From Archilochus colubris (taxonomy: Eukaryota; Chordata; Aves; Apodiformes; Trochilidae), in assembly GCA_023079485.1 (NCBI GenBank), contig CM041092.1:12475127-12539126 (forward strand): 64,000 bases of DNA, written 5' to 3'. The position numbers and the translations under genes were made by a program. A model generated the notes under the pieces. The model saw only the letters and a program-made list of their open reading frames with translations. It ran no database searches and was not told where the DNA came from. This document shows, in pieces, positions 23,791 through 34,318 of the stretch (the first letter of the stretch is position 1; each line of letters starts with the position of its first letter).

Positions 23791-26444
23791 CAGAAAAAAC
23801 ATGTGAATTTTCTGGAGACACTTAACCCCCCCTCCACAAGATGGTCTCCCCAAAAAACATTTTCCCCATTCTGGGTCTGCAAAGAGGTTTATGGCCAGCA
23901 TAGTAGTGTTCACAAAATGGTTCACATTGTGGGAATCCTGAGATGACTGGAGAACCATACTGGTTACAAAAATGGGTGTCTGGTGCCTGGTCTAGTGCAT
24001 TATGATGGTTAATAGTCACTGGGGAAATACTGTCATCTCCCCTTTTCCCATGATTTGCAGAAGCATAAATGCTCCTGTTTCATCCATTGCATCAGGATTT
24101 GTAAGCTTCCCAAGAGGATCTCGGTACTTATGGCATAACACTCAACATAAAACTAATTTGGTAAATGTAGCCCTTGGAAGAGAAATCCCTCAAAATACTC
24201 CTTGAGTCAGAAGATGAACTGCAGTGCAGGGAATGGAAAAGCAAGTAGATTAGAATGGCCCGGAAAAAAAATCTGCATTATCTGGAGTGCTTTGTCTACA
24301 GTAGTGGCTGAGACCAGATGCTGGGGATGAAGAAAAACAGAGCTATTCTATTTATGCTATTTCCCAATCATACCCTCTCAACTTCCAACTATTTTCAGCT
24401 CTGAGACTTCCTGACCCATGTATAATTTACATGCAGTTAGTAATTCTCAATGATTTTGTCTTTCATGAACTTAAATGTGTAAACGTGTCACATCCACAAT
24501 GTCATTTGGCAGAGAGCTCCTCTGGTCTACCACCCACTTTGGGAAGCCATTCAATGCTTTGGAACATCCGTGTCCTCCTTTGAAGTTTGGTGGGGTTTTT
24601 TTGGTTGGGTTTTTTTGTTTTGGTTTGGCTTTTTGTTTTTTTTTTCCTCTCCTACAAAAGCCTTCAGAAGTGAAAGGTCCAAAATGTGAGTGCATTCAAG
24701 GTGAACCCTGATATTCTTTGTGTTGTTCTCAGTGTTTTCCCTGGAAACTATTAACATTTTTTTAATCATTGCAGAGCACTGAGGATTTCACAGAGCTGTC
24801 ACATTCTCAGCACCTTACTCCTTCATTGTAACAGTCAGCTTACATCCTAGACCCTGACATTATCTTCAGAGGAGGGTGAGAAGGTTTGTGGTTTTCTAGG
24901 GGGAAGCTGTCAAGATTTTTACATAACCTGCACTGATGTCAAAGGTGATGAATACCTTTGTGTGACACTGTGCTAACAGAGAGCATTGATCTCATATCCT
25001 TAAGCAAAGATAAAGCTGCTAACCAATATTTGCAGCTCATTATCAACCCCTTTGTTTACTTCTTCAACCTTTTTTTTTTTTTCCTCAGCAAACCAATCTC
25101 ACTGCACCCACCTCTCCCAGCTATTTCTTCATTTTGGAACTCTCCTTGTACCAATTGTTTTTTATTTGCTGCCCTCCAGCTGCCCAGTTCAATCTCTAGT
25201 CCCAGTTTTCCCCCAGTCCTACTCCATTTCTAGTTTTCTTGCACCCTTTTCTCCAATTTCCTTCATGCTCCTGTCTGCCAAACATCTGCACTGAGTGGTT
25301 TCTCTTTCAATATCACATTGAAGGAAAAGTCAAGATGCCCTCTCTGGTCTTGTATGTGATACCAGCCTATCTCAGACCAGCTGCCATCAGTGTGGGTTGC
25401 TATGACTGCTTGTGCAACACTGATCTCAAGAGTCTCCCAGTCAGACAACAGGACACAACTACTCAAGAGCTTACAAAAAAGGACAGGTGTTCATCAGGAC
25501 AAAAATAAGGCTTGAAACAAGGAAGCTCCTTTCTGACAACCTTTGGGGGAAAAAATAATTACCAGCCCAAAGTCAACCCTAAGCTAAACACACACTGGTT
25601 AACACAGACCTACACAGACCTATTCAGGGAAAACTGTGTTTTTCTGTGCAGAAACACATTTGTTTTTCTCGAGCTTAGAACAACCTTTTTTTCTGTGTGG
25701 CAATACTTGGGGCATATTTGGCAACTTCAGTGCAGTTATTTATGGTGGGGAGAAAAGCTCAACTGTGTACTACAGATAGCAAAACCGAGCCAGAGCTCAG
25801 AGGAGAGGCTTGACCAGTGCCATAGCATACACTGACAACAGAGATGAGAACAGAATATGTGTTTCCAAGATTCGATCAAAAGGCACATAGCAGTGTCATT
25901 GCCTACACATAGGCAACACTGAACAATGGAGGATGCTGAGTACTCAGTGCACCTGCCAGTGTATTCAAGTCTTGAAACACAGAGCGAGCAAATCAATATA
26001 CTGAGAGCTTAAAATGTAAAGAGACAACAGTATGGATTGAGGGACGTGAATTCTAGTTAAACCAGCTGATAAAGTGAAATGCAGTAATACAGTATATATG
26101 TGAGAACACTTTGGTAAGGTCTGCCAAAAATAGCATATAGCATAATAAATTAATGCTCAGCTTTCTCACAACAGGAAAAAATGTTAGGGAAAAAAGCATC
26201 CTCTTGAAATCCAACTGCCTGGGTTTTCTCCCTTAAGTGTGATCATGCTCCTTTTGATAAACTTGAACCATAAGCAGCCCTGCATGCAGCAAACAAGAAA
26301 GCTTTCAAAATCCAGACCCCCGCTTGAATGTTTTGCTCCAGTCAGAGGTGTAAAAACACCCAAGGACATAATTTAACTAATGTAAGCACTTCAGAACTCC
26401 TAGTGAAACTGCTTCGAGTGGTGTATTCAGTTGTTTAAGGCTCC
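23791..26444. other. Non-coding DNA downstream of Gypsy relic
   Basis: No gene was found. The first few hundred bases (to about 24205) might still be decayed pol sequence, but I recognise neither the RNase H nor the integrase zinc-binding and catalytic signatures. A G/T-rich low-complexity stretch lies at 24585-24648 and a poly-T run at 25070-25082. The 107-codon plus frame at 25512-25835 has no domain signature. Confidence 0.55.
24585..24648. repeat. G/T-rich low-complexity repeat
   Basis: Units of GGTTTTTT, GGTTGGG and TTTTGG are interspersed and end in a run of about 10 T. It resembles the patch at 9715-9763. Confidence 0.85.
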
Positions 26445-26471
26445 TTTTTTTTTTTTTTTTTTTTTTTTTTT
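26445..26471. repeat. Poly-T tract, 27 bp
   Basis: This is the longest pure homopolymer in the window. On the minus strand it reads as a poly-A tail. No retroposed body is recognisable on the expected (higher-coordinate) side, which instead looks like unique, possibly conserved sequence. Confidence 0.9.
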
Positions 26472-26479
26472 GTCACAGG

Positions 26480-26790
26480 CAAGATATATGTTTACATGGC
26501 AGACTTAATTGCTGTTTTCAGAGGACTAATGCTGTGTAAAATCATAGTCATCAATACAGCCATTTATTTTGACTATAATTAACAAATCAAGTCACAGCAC
26601 GTTTTACTTATTTGCCAATCTGTTGAATATTCACACTGGCCCCAAGTCGCCTATTCATTTAGCAGTAAACATGTAGCCTAGCAACTGACTGTCAATATCA
26701 ACAGTAGTTGATGAAGTTGTTAATCTCTGGAAGACTGACAGGTTAAGCCAAATTCTCCAATGCAAAACTTTTATTGTCCAAGCCTTACAT
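26480..26790. promoter_or_regulatory. Candidate conserved non-coding block
   Basis: This is unique sequence with a homeodomain-type TAATTA (26576-26581), a GTAAACA forkhead-type motif near 26667, and MEIS/TGIF-type TGACAG/CTGTCA cores near 26690 and 26737. Motif content of this kind is typical of developmental enhancers, but the assignment is inference. It directly flanks the exon-like frame at 26880-27103. Confidence 0.25.
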
Positions 26791-26879
26791 TAGCCCAGAA
26801 GGGTATCTATGTTCAAAAGATACCACATCTCCTTCTACTATTAAAATTAAATGAAGTGTGCTAGAGGCAGGAAAAGGCT

Positions 26880-27103
26880 ATGTGCTCTGCCTGCCATGCA
26901 TGTTTTGCATGCACCACAGCATCCAGCATTGTGTGTTCAGGATGTATTGACCATTGCTAATTTCCAGAGACAATTGAAGACACTTTTGCATCTGTTCATC
27001 ATCCCGGAATAAACTATCATATAAGCGCACGCTGTGCACCAGAATATTGATGAGGTCAGGAGAAACGCAAATCTCTCCTTTGCTATGCAAATCTGCACTG
27101 GAA
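26880..27103 (-). CDS. Orphan exon-like open frame, unidentified
   Basis: On the minus strand an acceptor-quality tract ('gccttctcctttgcag') ends at 27104. It is followed by about 74 stop-free codons. The predicted peptide begins SSADLHSKGEICVSPDL and continues with LVHSVRLYDSLFRDDEQMQK, a regularly spaced, amphipathic, charged helix pair like those of armadillo/HEAT-type repeat proteins. Several CpGs are kept within codons (GTGCGC, CCGG). There is no convincing MAG|GTRAGT donor; weak GT sites follow 'agcaatg' and 'gatgctgtg', and the frame otherwise ends in TAG. I do not recognise the protein, and no partner exon was found nearby. Alternatives are a chance frame, a processed-pseudogene remnant, or a non-coding conserved element. 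Confidence 0.25.
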
Positions 27104-27594
27104 CTGCAAAGGAGAAGGCACGTACATATGGATAAAGAGCTTTAATCTGGGGTACTGAGAATAAAAAACAGAGTGAAGGAATTTAAAAGGAGCAGTTTAA
27201 ATAGGATAACAAGAAAAAAATATGATTTAGCCCACAGTAATACTCACTACACCAGGACTGAGCTCAACAATTTTCCAGTCATTTAGTTGCACAGCTCAGA
27301 AGTTCCACCAACACAGTACGTGAAAGACACAAACAGGCAGTCTAATTATCTGCAAAAATACAGTGAGGAGTTTCAGAACAGCAGGAAAAAACTACCACTT
27401 TTTGCTGTCTGTTACAGGCCTGAGCTGGATCAAATTGCCTGCAGAAAGTACTTCCTATCTCACTTTTGATACTGACAGCCATGCTGGTTGTAGCAGAAAT
27501 TCATGAGTGCAAAGTCACCAAATAACAGCAATGCCACAATAATTTCATCCCTTCCCAAGTATTTACAGAAGAAGGATGGTCATCATTAGCAGAG
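27104..27594. other. Unique non-coding DNA
   Basis: This stretch lies between the exon-like frame and the CR1 body. I see no gene or repeat in it. The 60-codon plus frame at 27287-27469 has no domain signature. Confidence 0.6.
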
Positions 27595-29985
27595 AAACTG
27601 TGGAATTGTAGAAAATGGGATGGAAAAGGACTGGAGTGACCATCTACTGGACTTCTTGCTCCAAGTCAGAATCAGTCATAGGCTGTGTCATTCTCTTTCC
27701 TACAGACCTCATGCCAGTCTATTTACTGGCAGTCTATTCCAGGACTTCACTCCATGAATTATCAGAAACCTGCTTTTCTTCTCCTAATGTCTGGTTCTCT
27801 CTAACAGTTTAATTTCATTTCCACTTATGCCAAATAATACTTTGCTCTTCTCTGAGACACTCTTTTGTATATTTTAACACTACTGGTAGGACCCCACAAC
27901 AGCCTCCCCTGTGCTGGATTAAACATTGTCCAGCCTTGCAGACTCTCAATGACAGACAAAACATATTGAATGGACATGGCGACCATGACTCTTGGCTGGA
28001 TCATCTGCAAGTGGTCAACATCTTTCTAGAAGATCAAGATTATCCATGAGCTAGACATTGTATTGGAAGATACTGCTAGTGGTAGGCATAGTGGAGGAGT
28101 TATTTCACACACCTTTTAGATTGTATTGCCACTTATGCATTCCACAATGATGTCTGCCATTTTTGCAACAGCAGGACATTGGCTTATGTTCAGTTTGTAA
28201 TCCACTATAATCCCCAGAGATTTTTCTGAAAAATTTAGACTATATAATTGTTACCTATCTTGTATTTCTGAAGTTTATTATTTTTCTGTACTATCATCCC
28301 TCTATTTATTTTAGATTTTCAGCCTATGTTTCCAGACCCTTCTCCCCATTTCTCAAGGCTGTTCTGAGCTCAGAAAGCTCTGCACTCCCTTTCACTTTCA
28401 GACTTCTGTAAATTTAACATGCATAATCTGTATTGCATCACTCAGGTCACAGTCTTAATGAGACCTGGGCATAGCTCTGCAGAACACTACTCAATACATC
28501 TTTCTGTTTTGATACTCCTTCATCCTCCTGAAAATTATCCTCCAAGCCTGTTTCTTCCAGCTAGTTTTAGCCCTACCTAACAGCATTTTCATCTAGCCCA
28601 GGTTTCCCCTTGATTCAGAGAATGTCATGTAAGCCAACTTTACAGATCTCACTATACTCAAGAGACATGATGTCAACTGTTTCTTCCCTTTCCATGAAGT
28701 CTGTTACTCTGCTGCACAAGAAAATTCAAGTGGTTTGACAATTCATTCTTGACAAATCCATGCTGGCAGCTATTCATTTTCTTGTTATCCTTCAGCTGCT
28801 TTCAAATGTTTAGTTTGATTTGATTTTTTTTTTCCAGAATTTTCCTGTGGACTGAAGTTAACACTGATTGGTCTGTAATTCACTGGCTCCCATCCTCCCC
28901 TCTTCTCCCCCCCACCACCTTTTTTCAAAGTGAACAAAACTATCTTTGCTCTTTTCCAGCCTCTGGTACCTCATCTGTCTCACATGAGCTCTCAAATATA
29001 ACACTAATAGCTCAGAGACTGCTTTAGGCAAACCCTTAAATATCCTAGAATAAAGTCCATCTCAGTCAGTTTGAAAACATCTAGTTCATCTGTAACTCAT
29101 ACCTTGGTCTTTTTTGTTTCTTACTAAGATTTTATCCTTTTTCTATTGGTTTTAATAGTACTAGTAATATGAAATATGAAAACAATCAACTTTTAAATGA
29201 AAGCACCATTAAAAAAAATAGAAAGGGAAAAAAAAGACTGAAGAGTAAGAAGTTTGTTTTCTCCTGTATGCAAAGCAGAAATCCCTTTCTGGATTGCCCT
29301 CTTATTAACATATATTGAAGATGACTCCTCCTCACGTTGGCATCTCTAACCAGTTGCATCTCATCTAGTGCCTGGACCTTCCTGGTCTCATCCCTACACA
29401 CTTGTGCCATACCTGGGTACTCATTCTTCTGATATGTTTCCACTTTTATATTGCTACCACACTTTAGCCAAGTTAACCTTTCTATTTGGTTTGTCTGTGC
29501 TTGTACCATAATATCACATTTTTGAGGATCTGGCAGGTAACTCACCCTTAATTTCAACTATGCAATTTGCCTCTGGAGAGATCCTATCATGCACTCAAGT
29601 CCATTTTTTTTACATTGTTATTACTCCTCCATCTATTCGCAAAGATTGTGAAATCTCATTTCATGCTCAATTTCACCCAACTTGCCTATTGCCTTGCTAC
29701 TCTCAGCTACTTCTCCTTCGTTGTCTAAAATATGAAATATAAAAAAAAGCCTTTCCTCTACATGTATTTCTGCATTCTGTAAAATAAAATAAAAAAAAAT
29801 AATTAAAAACTAAAAACTGATACTTGATACCTTCTTAGAACTTACTGAATCATCCTTTTCCCACTGTGGTTTTATCCCCAGGAGATGTCTGCAAAGCAGT
29901 TAAAATTTCAGATGAACACGATATCCTCATTAATTTCAGAAAAATCATAACTTATCTGAACTTCTTTGGTGCTGTGCCTTAGATC
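27595..29985 (-). mobile_element. Long decayed CR1 LINE (ORF2 and 3' UTR)
   Basis: The element runs on the minus strand with its 3' end near 27600 ('ggaattgtagaaaatggga', antisense of the CR1 terminus). Going up in coordinate come 3' UTR-like sequence, an RNase-H-less ORF2 C-terminal part (28135-28240, with 'gttcagtttgtaatccacta'), and reverse transcriptase with QHGFV at 28751-28765. Next are the region before the RT ('ctggtctgtaattc' antisense near 28870) and the linker with VCRDETRK near 29380-29405. Last come endonuclease-side sequence at 29650-29740 and 29850-29960. Many stops and frameshifts make it non-functional. The upstream ORF1 and promoter are missing or unrecognisable, so the copy is 5' truncated or eroded. 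A-rich insertions near 29786-29815 are probably later slippage. Confidence 0.85.
29186..29557 (-). pseudogene. CR1 ORF2 fragment (endonuclease-RT linker)
   Basis: This 123-codon frame on the minus strand is the longest open piece of the CR1 body. Its middle part reads AQVCRDETRKVQALDEMQLV, matching the well-conserved CR1 ORF2 linker (VCRD-IRKAKAQ-E--LARD pattern), and continues with a K/R-rich stretch that leads into the RT. The last 25 residues are hydrophobic and fall in A/T-rich degenerate sequence. The initiating methionine is incidental. It is a relic of a retrotransposon protein. Confidence 0.8.
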
Positions 29986-32900
29986 ATAATCCCTCTAATT
30001 CCCTTACATTTTCATCATACCTCTTTCTCCCTCCTCACAATCTCAGCCTCAGGAGATGTCCTCACCTTTCCTTTATATTCTTTATTTGGTCATCTGTGTC
30101 AGTCTCCAGTCCACTTCATACACCCTCACTAGGCTGCAGTATCAAATTCCAGGCACTCTGTCAAAAGTTTGCAAGCTTTACACTTTCATTCATTTTCATG
30201 TTGCAGTCACTTCCTCACTTGCCCTCCCCAGCCCAAAGACTGCAGGGTCACACCACAAGTTACTGCTTGCAAAACTGCCCCAGTCAGGAATCCAGCAAGT
30301 CTCCAGCTTGCAAACAGGGGACAAGATGTGGCCTTTGTCAGGGCAGACTCAAGCATGTATTGTCGCCTCAACCCAAGCTTAAAGCTCATTTTATTTAACT
30401 GAGTAGAGCTCTTGCCAACATTTTCAGATTTTTGCTCCAAACATCCTCTGAGACAGAACTGGAGCATCTGAAGTAGGTGCTGGAGGAAATGTAAAGGTTG
30501 CTGTCACTTTTGCACCTAGCGCATCCTACACGGTGTTCCTCAGTAATCCCCTGCCAACACGATGTGTGTCAGTGGAGCAACCTGAAGCCTCACAGGACCC
30601 CATGCAAGACAACCTCTGGGAAGGAAAGCAGTTGCCTAACATGACCCTACAAAAAGATTTAGACTGAAACCACCAAAGTACATTCCATTCCTGCTGCCAG
30701 ATGGGAGGCAGTCCACCCCATGGCTCTTCCCCAGCACTGCTGCCTGCTCCACCTGGAGCCTGATATACAACTGAGCAGTGTCTACATCTTCCTTTTATTA
30801 CATCCCATCTTAGGTGAACCCATTCGCTGCAAGAAAAATTGAAACTACAGAAACATTCACAGGTTTTTTGGTTCCTTTTTATTTCAACTTAAAGTTATGC
30901 ATACTCTCCCTGGTTTAAAACTTTTCTAGCTAGCAGGAAACGAAACAGTTCTATTAGATTTTTATTCATACAAGGAGTTAGCACTTCTATTAAGTATTCA
31001 TTTACTCATTTAAAAGCTTTTCCATTTAAAAATAATATCCTACCAATATCATCGCTGCTTGCATTTATTCCTTTTATATAGGCTATTCTTCTATGAAATA
31101 TTCATTCAAATGGGAGCTGCTATATTTAGAATGCAGAGAAGTGTTTTATGCACGTAGTTGCTTTTGTATTCTTGCTATGCCAGCAATATTAAATAAAAAA
31201 GAATCCCACCAAACTGCACTCCCATTGTGCTTCAATTTTAAGCCACGTATTTTGTGATGTTCAGGCAAGATTAGATGTTTTGCTTCTGGATAACTGGCTT
31301 CTGCAGAAGTCACCTTTACAGCTTAGATGCCCAAGTTTCAGTAGGTTCTGGATTGCATGCACATGTTTTTCAGTTCCTTTCCAATTTTAAATTTAGTGTT
31401 TAAATTGTTTTAACTCCTTAGCTGAGAAGAAAAGGCCTACAATTTTTTTCCTAAACATCTCATCCTCTTCAGCTAAGCCTTTAGAAACCTTACACAATTG
31501 TACTCTTCCTGTATTTCTTTTTAAGGCGCACAAAGTACTTGGTATCTTCCTAGCAGAGTCATTTAAGCTGCTAATAAATTCTTAGCATAACTTTTTAGCC
31601 ATGTCAAGCTTTAACAGCTGAATGACTACTTGACTCACCTAGTAGATGATTAAAAGTCCATGGACAGTAAAAAGCTTAAGTAAACATGAGATCAATACTT
31701 TATTTAATAAACAAATTATTTGAGGGTGACTGAATATTTGGGGGTTGTAAAGTTTTTCTCTTTGTACACTTCAGAGAATGATAAGCATAAACTTTATGAA
31801 GCCTTTTATTGCTTTGAGTTACTCTTCTGAGCAATAGCTAAAAACCCCTACCTTAAAAAGCACACTGCTTTCCCATATATGCAGCTGGAAAGGAAATAAA
31901 AAAAAACTGGGAACAACTGTCTTTTTCATAAAATGGTACTAATATTTTTCACAAACTACCAAGTCCCCCCCAAAACTATGAACCTAAAGATGGTAATTAT
32001 GAAGCAGTAACTAAAAACTGGAAACTATAATAGCCACAAAAAGACAACACAGGTACTAGAGATGAACAACACCTTGTTCACCGTCTGTATCTTACAGCAG
32101 CTCAGCTGAACTCTTATTTTCCACTTTCACCAAAACCCTCCTTGCACTGGGACAGCCCCTGGAGTTTTCTGTTTCCAAAAGATGTGACTATTGGATAAAT
32201 AGACATCAGAGTGGAGATACTAATTGTGTTTAGCTTTAGAATTACACTAAGGAAATCCACTTAAGGTATAAAGTCATATTATAACAAAGCCTAAAAGAGA
32301 CTGATTTTTATCTTCAAATTACAAAATGTTAAGGCAAACTGTCTAGGCTGAAGTAAAACTGAAAGTAAAATGACAGAAGGGATAATCTATAGTATACCCT
32401 CTGGAAAATCACTTCATTAAAAAAATCAGAAAGAAGAACGGAAACGCATCTGTTAAGTGATTCCAAAGTTGGGATTGCTAGTCTAGAATTTAGGGGAAAA
32501 AAAAAAAAACAAAAAAAAAAACCCACAAACTTCTATATTCACATTTCTTCCTGCTCTTCCAGGGATCAGACACTGAAGCTGCAAAGCTCCAGGTCAATGA
32601 AAACTCCCTGTCATCCTTGATGGCCTTTCCTTCTAGATTTGATTGTAAACAAAAGTGCAATCAAAAATGTCTCAGGAGGTGAAACAAGAATGCCATTTGA
32701 CACAGCTAATGCATTCCCCTGCTTTACCAAGAAAGACCTGATATGCCCCCAGCACGGAGAGCTTTAAAGATGCTGAACTTTGTACTAGCTGTCTCAACAC
32801 TACTACTTATAAAGCTAATTTTTTCCGAGTACTATGCACACCTTACAACAGAGCAAGAATTAAACTAGCATCAGTAATAGAGGCTTTCTATTGACTTACA

Positions 32901-34228
32901 AAAACACATACAAGTCTTACACTGAGAGTCAGTTAAAAAAAAGGGAAAAATTGGATTATATGGTATGAACTGTAAACAAAGACACAGATCTGTCCGTAAT
33001 ATCTGCTATTCAATACTCACAGGCTGAGTGCCCAAATCCTTCTCATGAAAGCTAATACCTGGTCTCCTGGTCTCCCATCACGTATCTTGGGGAGAATCAT
33101 TCGAAGTTTTTAGACCCCTGTTCCTTCATAGCTAAAGGACTGTCATTTTCACTTAACAACTTCCCAGTTCATCTGGGGATTGACTTGACAATCCCCAGAC
33201 TTTGAAAAAGCAGCTGCATTGGATTAGAAAACCTGATATGGAGGCCAATGAAGTCAGCTGAGCTTTCCTGCAGATGATGAGAAATCATAGTTATGGTAAA
33301 CAACAGTAAACTTACAAGGTATATGGTAGCCTTGTGGATATGAGTATCCCAGATTACCAAGAATTTTTTTTCAATCTGTATACATGTATTATCATAGCTG
33401 CAGAAAATAAGGGCCAGATAATGTGTCATCTCTGCAATTTTGTACTATGTGATAAGGGCAAGTTTTACAAGAGATCTTGAACGAGGTTAATAAAAGGTCA
33501 GCTCAGAGTGGAATCATGTCTAATTCAGCAAACCTAAAGCAATTCAAGCTAAATTGTAGTAGAACATGAACCCACACAAAGCTTTCTAAGGAGATCTATG
33601 CATGGACAAAGTCTTAGCTATGGAAAGCCTGAGGTCAATCTTTATCAAATTCCAACAGATATGTTCTTATCAAACAGCAACATCATTAAACTAGGTTGTC
33701 TTTATTCCAAAGAATCCATCTTAATCACATATTCATCCACACCAAGCAATGCAACAGGATTTTACAAACAAGCGGAGAGTATCAAAGAGCTTGGAGAGAA
33801 GAAATCTCCTGTCCTGGAAAGGAAATTAAATACTTCTAGTACATTGTACATTTTCAAGTGCATATCCCATCTGTTTTAACATTCAAAGTGACAGTACTCT
33901 ACAACATCTGTTATAAGACAAATTGCAGCCTAATGGCCTTGCTGCCATAACAGTTTGGTCTTTGGAATTCATACTCAAGTTCACCTTTTTTTTTTTTTTG
34001 TGAGGAAAAGCTATTATTTATCATAAAGAGCATCTCTTTCCAAAGACAAGAGAACCTCTGTTGGTTTAAAATTTTTGAACAATGAATAAGCACTGAGCCA
34101 AAAATTCTTGTGCATTTGTTTCATGGACTGTCTCTCTTTGAAAACTGTGGAATTGGACTCTGAATATGTGATATTTTCCCATATTTTGAACAGCACTACA
34201 ACATTTAGATACAAGCACTCTGAGGGGA
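29986..34228. other. Unique AT-rich non-coding DNA
   Basis: No gene is supported. The segment to about 30480 has overlapping plus frames and could contain more eroded CR1 5' sequence, but I cannot match it with confidence. From about 30.9 to 31.4 kb the sequence is AT-rich and unique. An interrupted A run lies at about 32498-32521. Confidence 0.55.
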
Positions 34229-34318
34229 AAAAAAAAAAAGAAAAGAAAAAAAAAGAAAAGAAAAAAGAGAAAAGGAAAGAAAAAAAAAAAGAGGGAAAAA
34301 AAAGAGGGAAAAAAAAAG
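34229..34318. repeat. Homopurine A/G-rich tract, 90 bp
   Basis: This is an uninterrupted purine strand made of A runs with G, GAAAAG and GGGAAAA units. Open frames crossing it (34108-34335 plus, 34014-34322 minus) are Lys/Glu- or Phe-rich artefacts of the repeat. Such mirror-type homopurine tracts can form triplex DNA. Confidence 0.9.

Noticed and set aside
23413..24019. Minus-strand frames opposite the Gypsy relic (23413-23682 and 23822-24019)
   Set aside because: The RT motifs are on the + strand; these frames are antisense shadows without a signature.
26445..26471. 27-bp poly-T as the tail of a minus-strand processed pseudogene
   Set aside because: No spliced gene copy is recognisable on the higher-coordinate side, and no flanking target duplication was seen.
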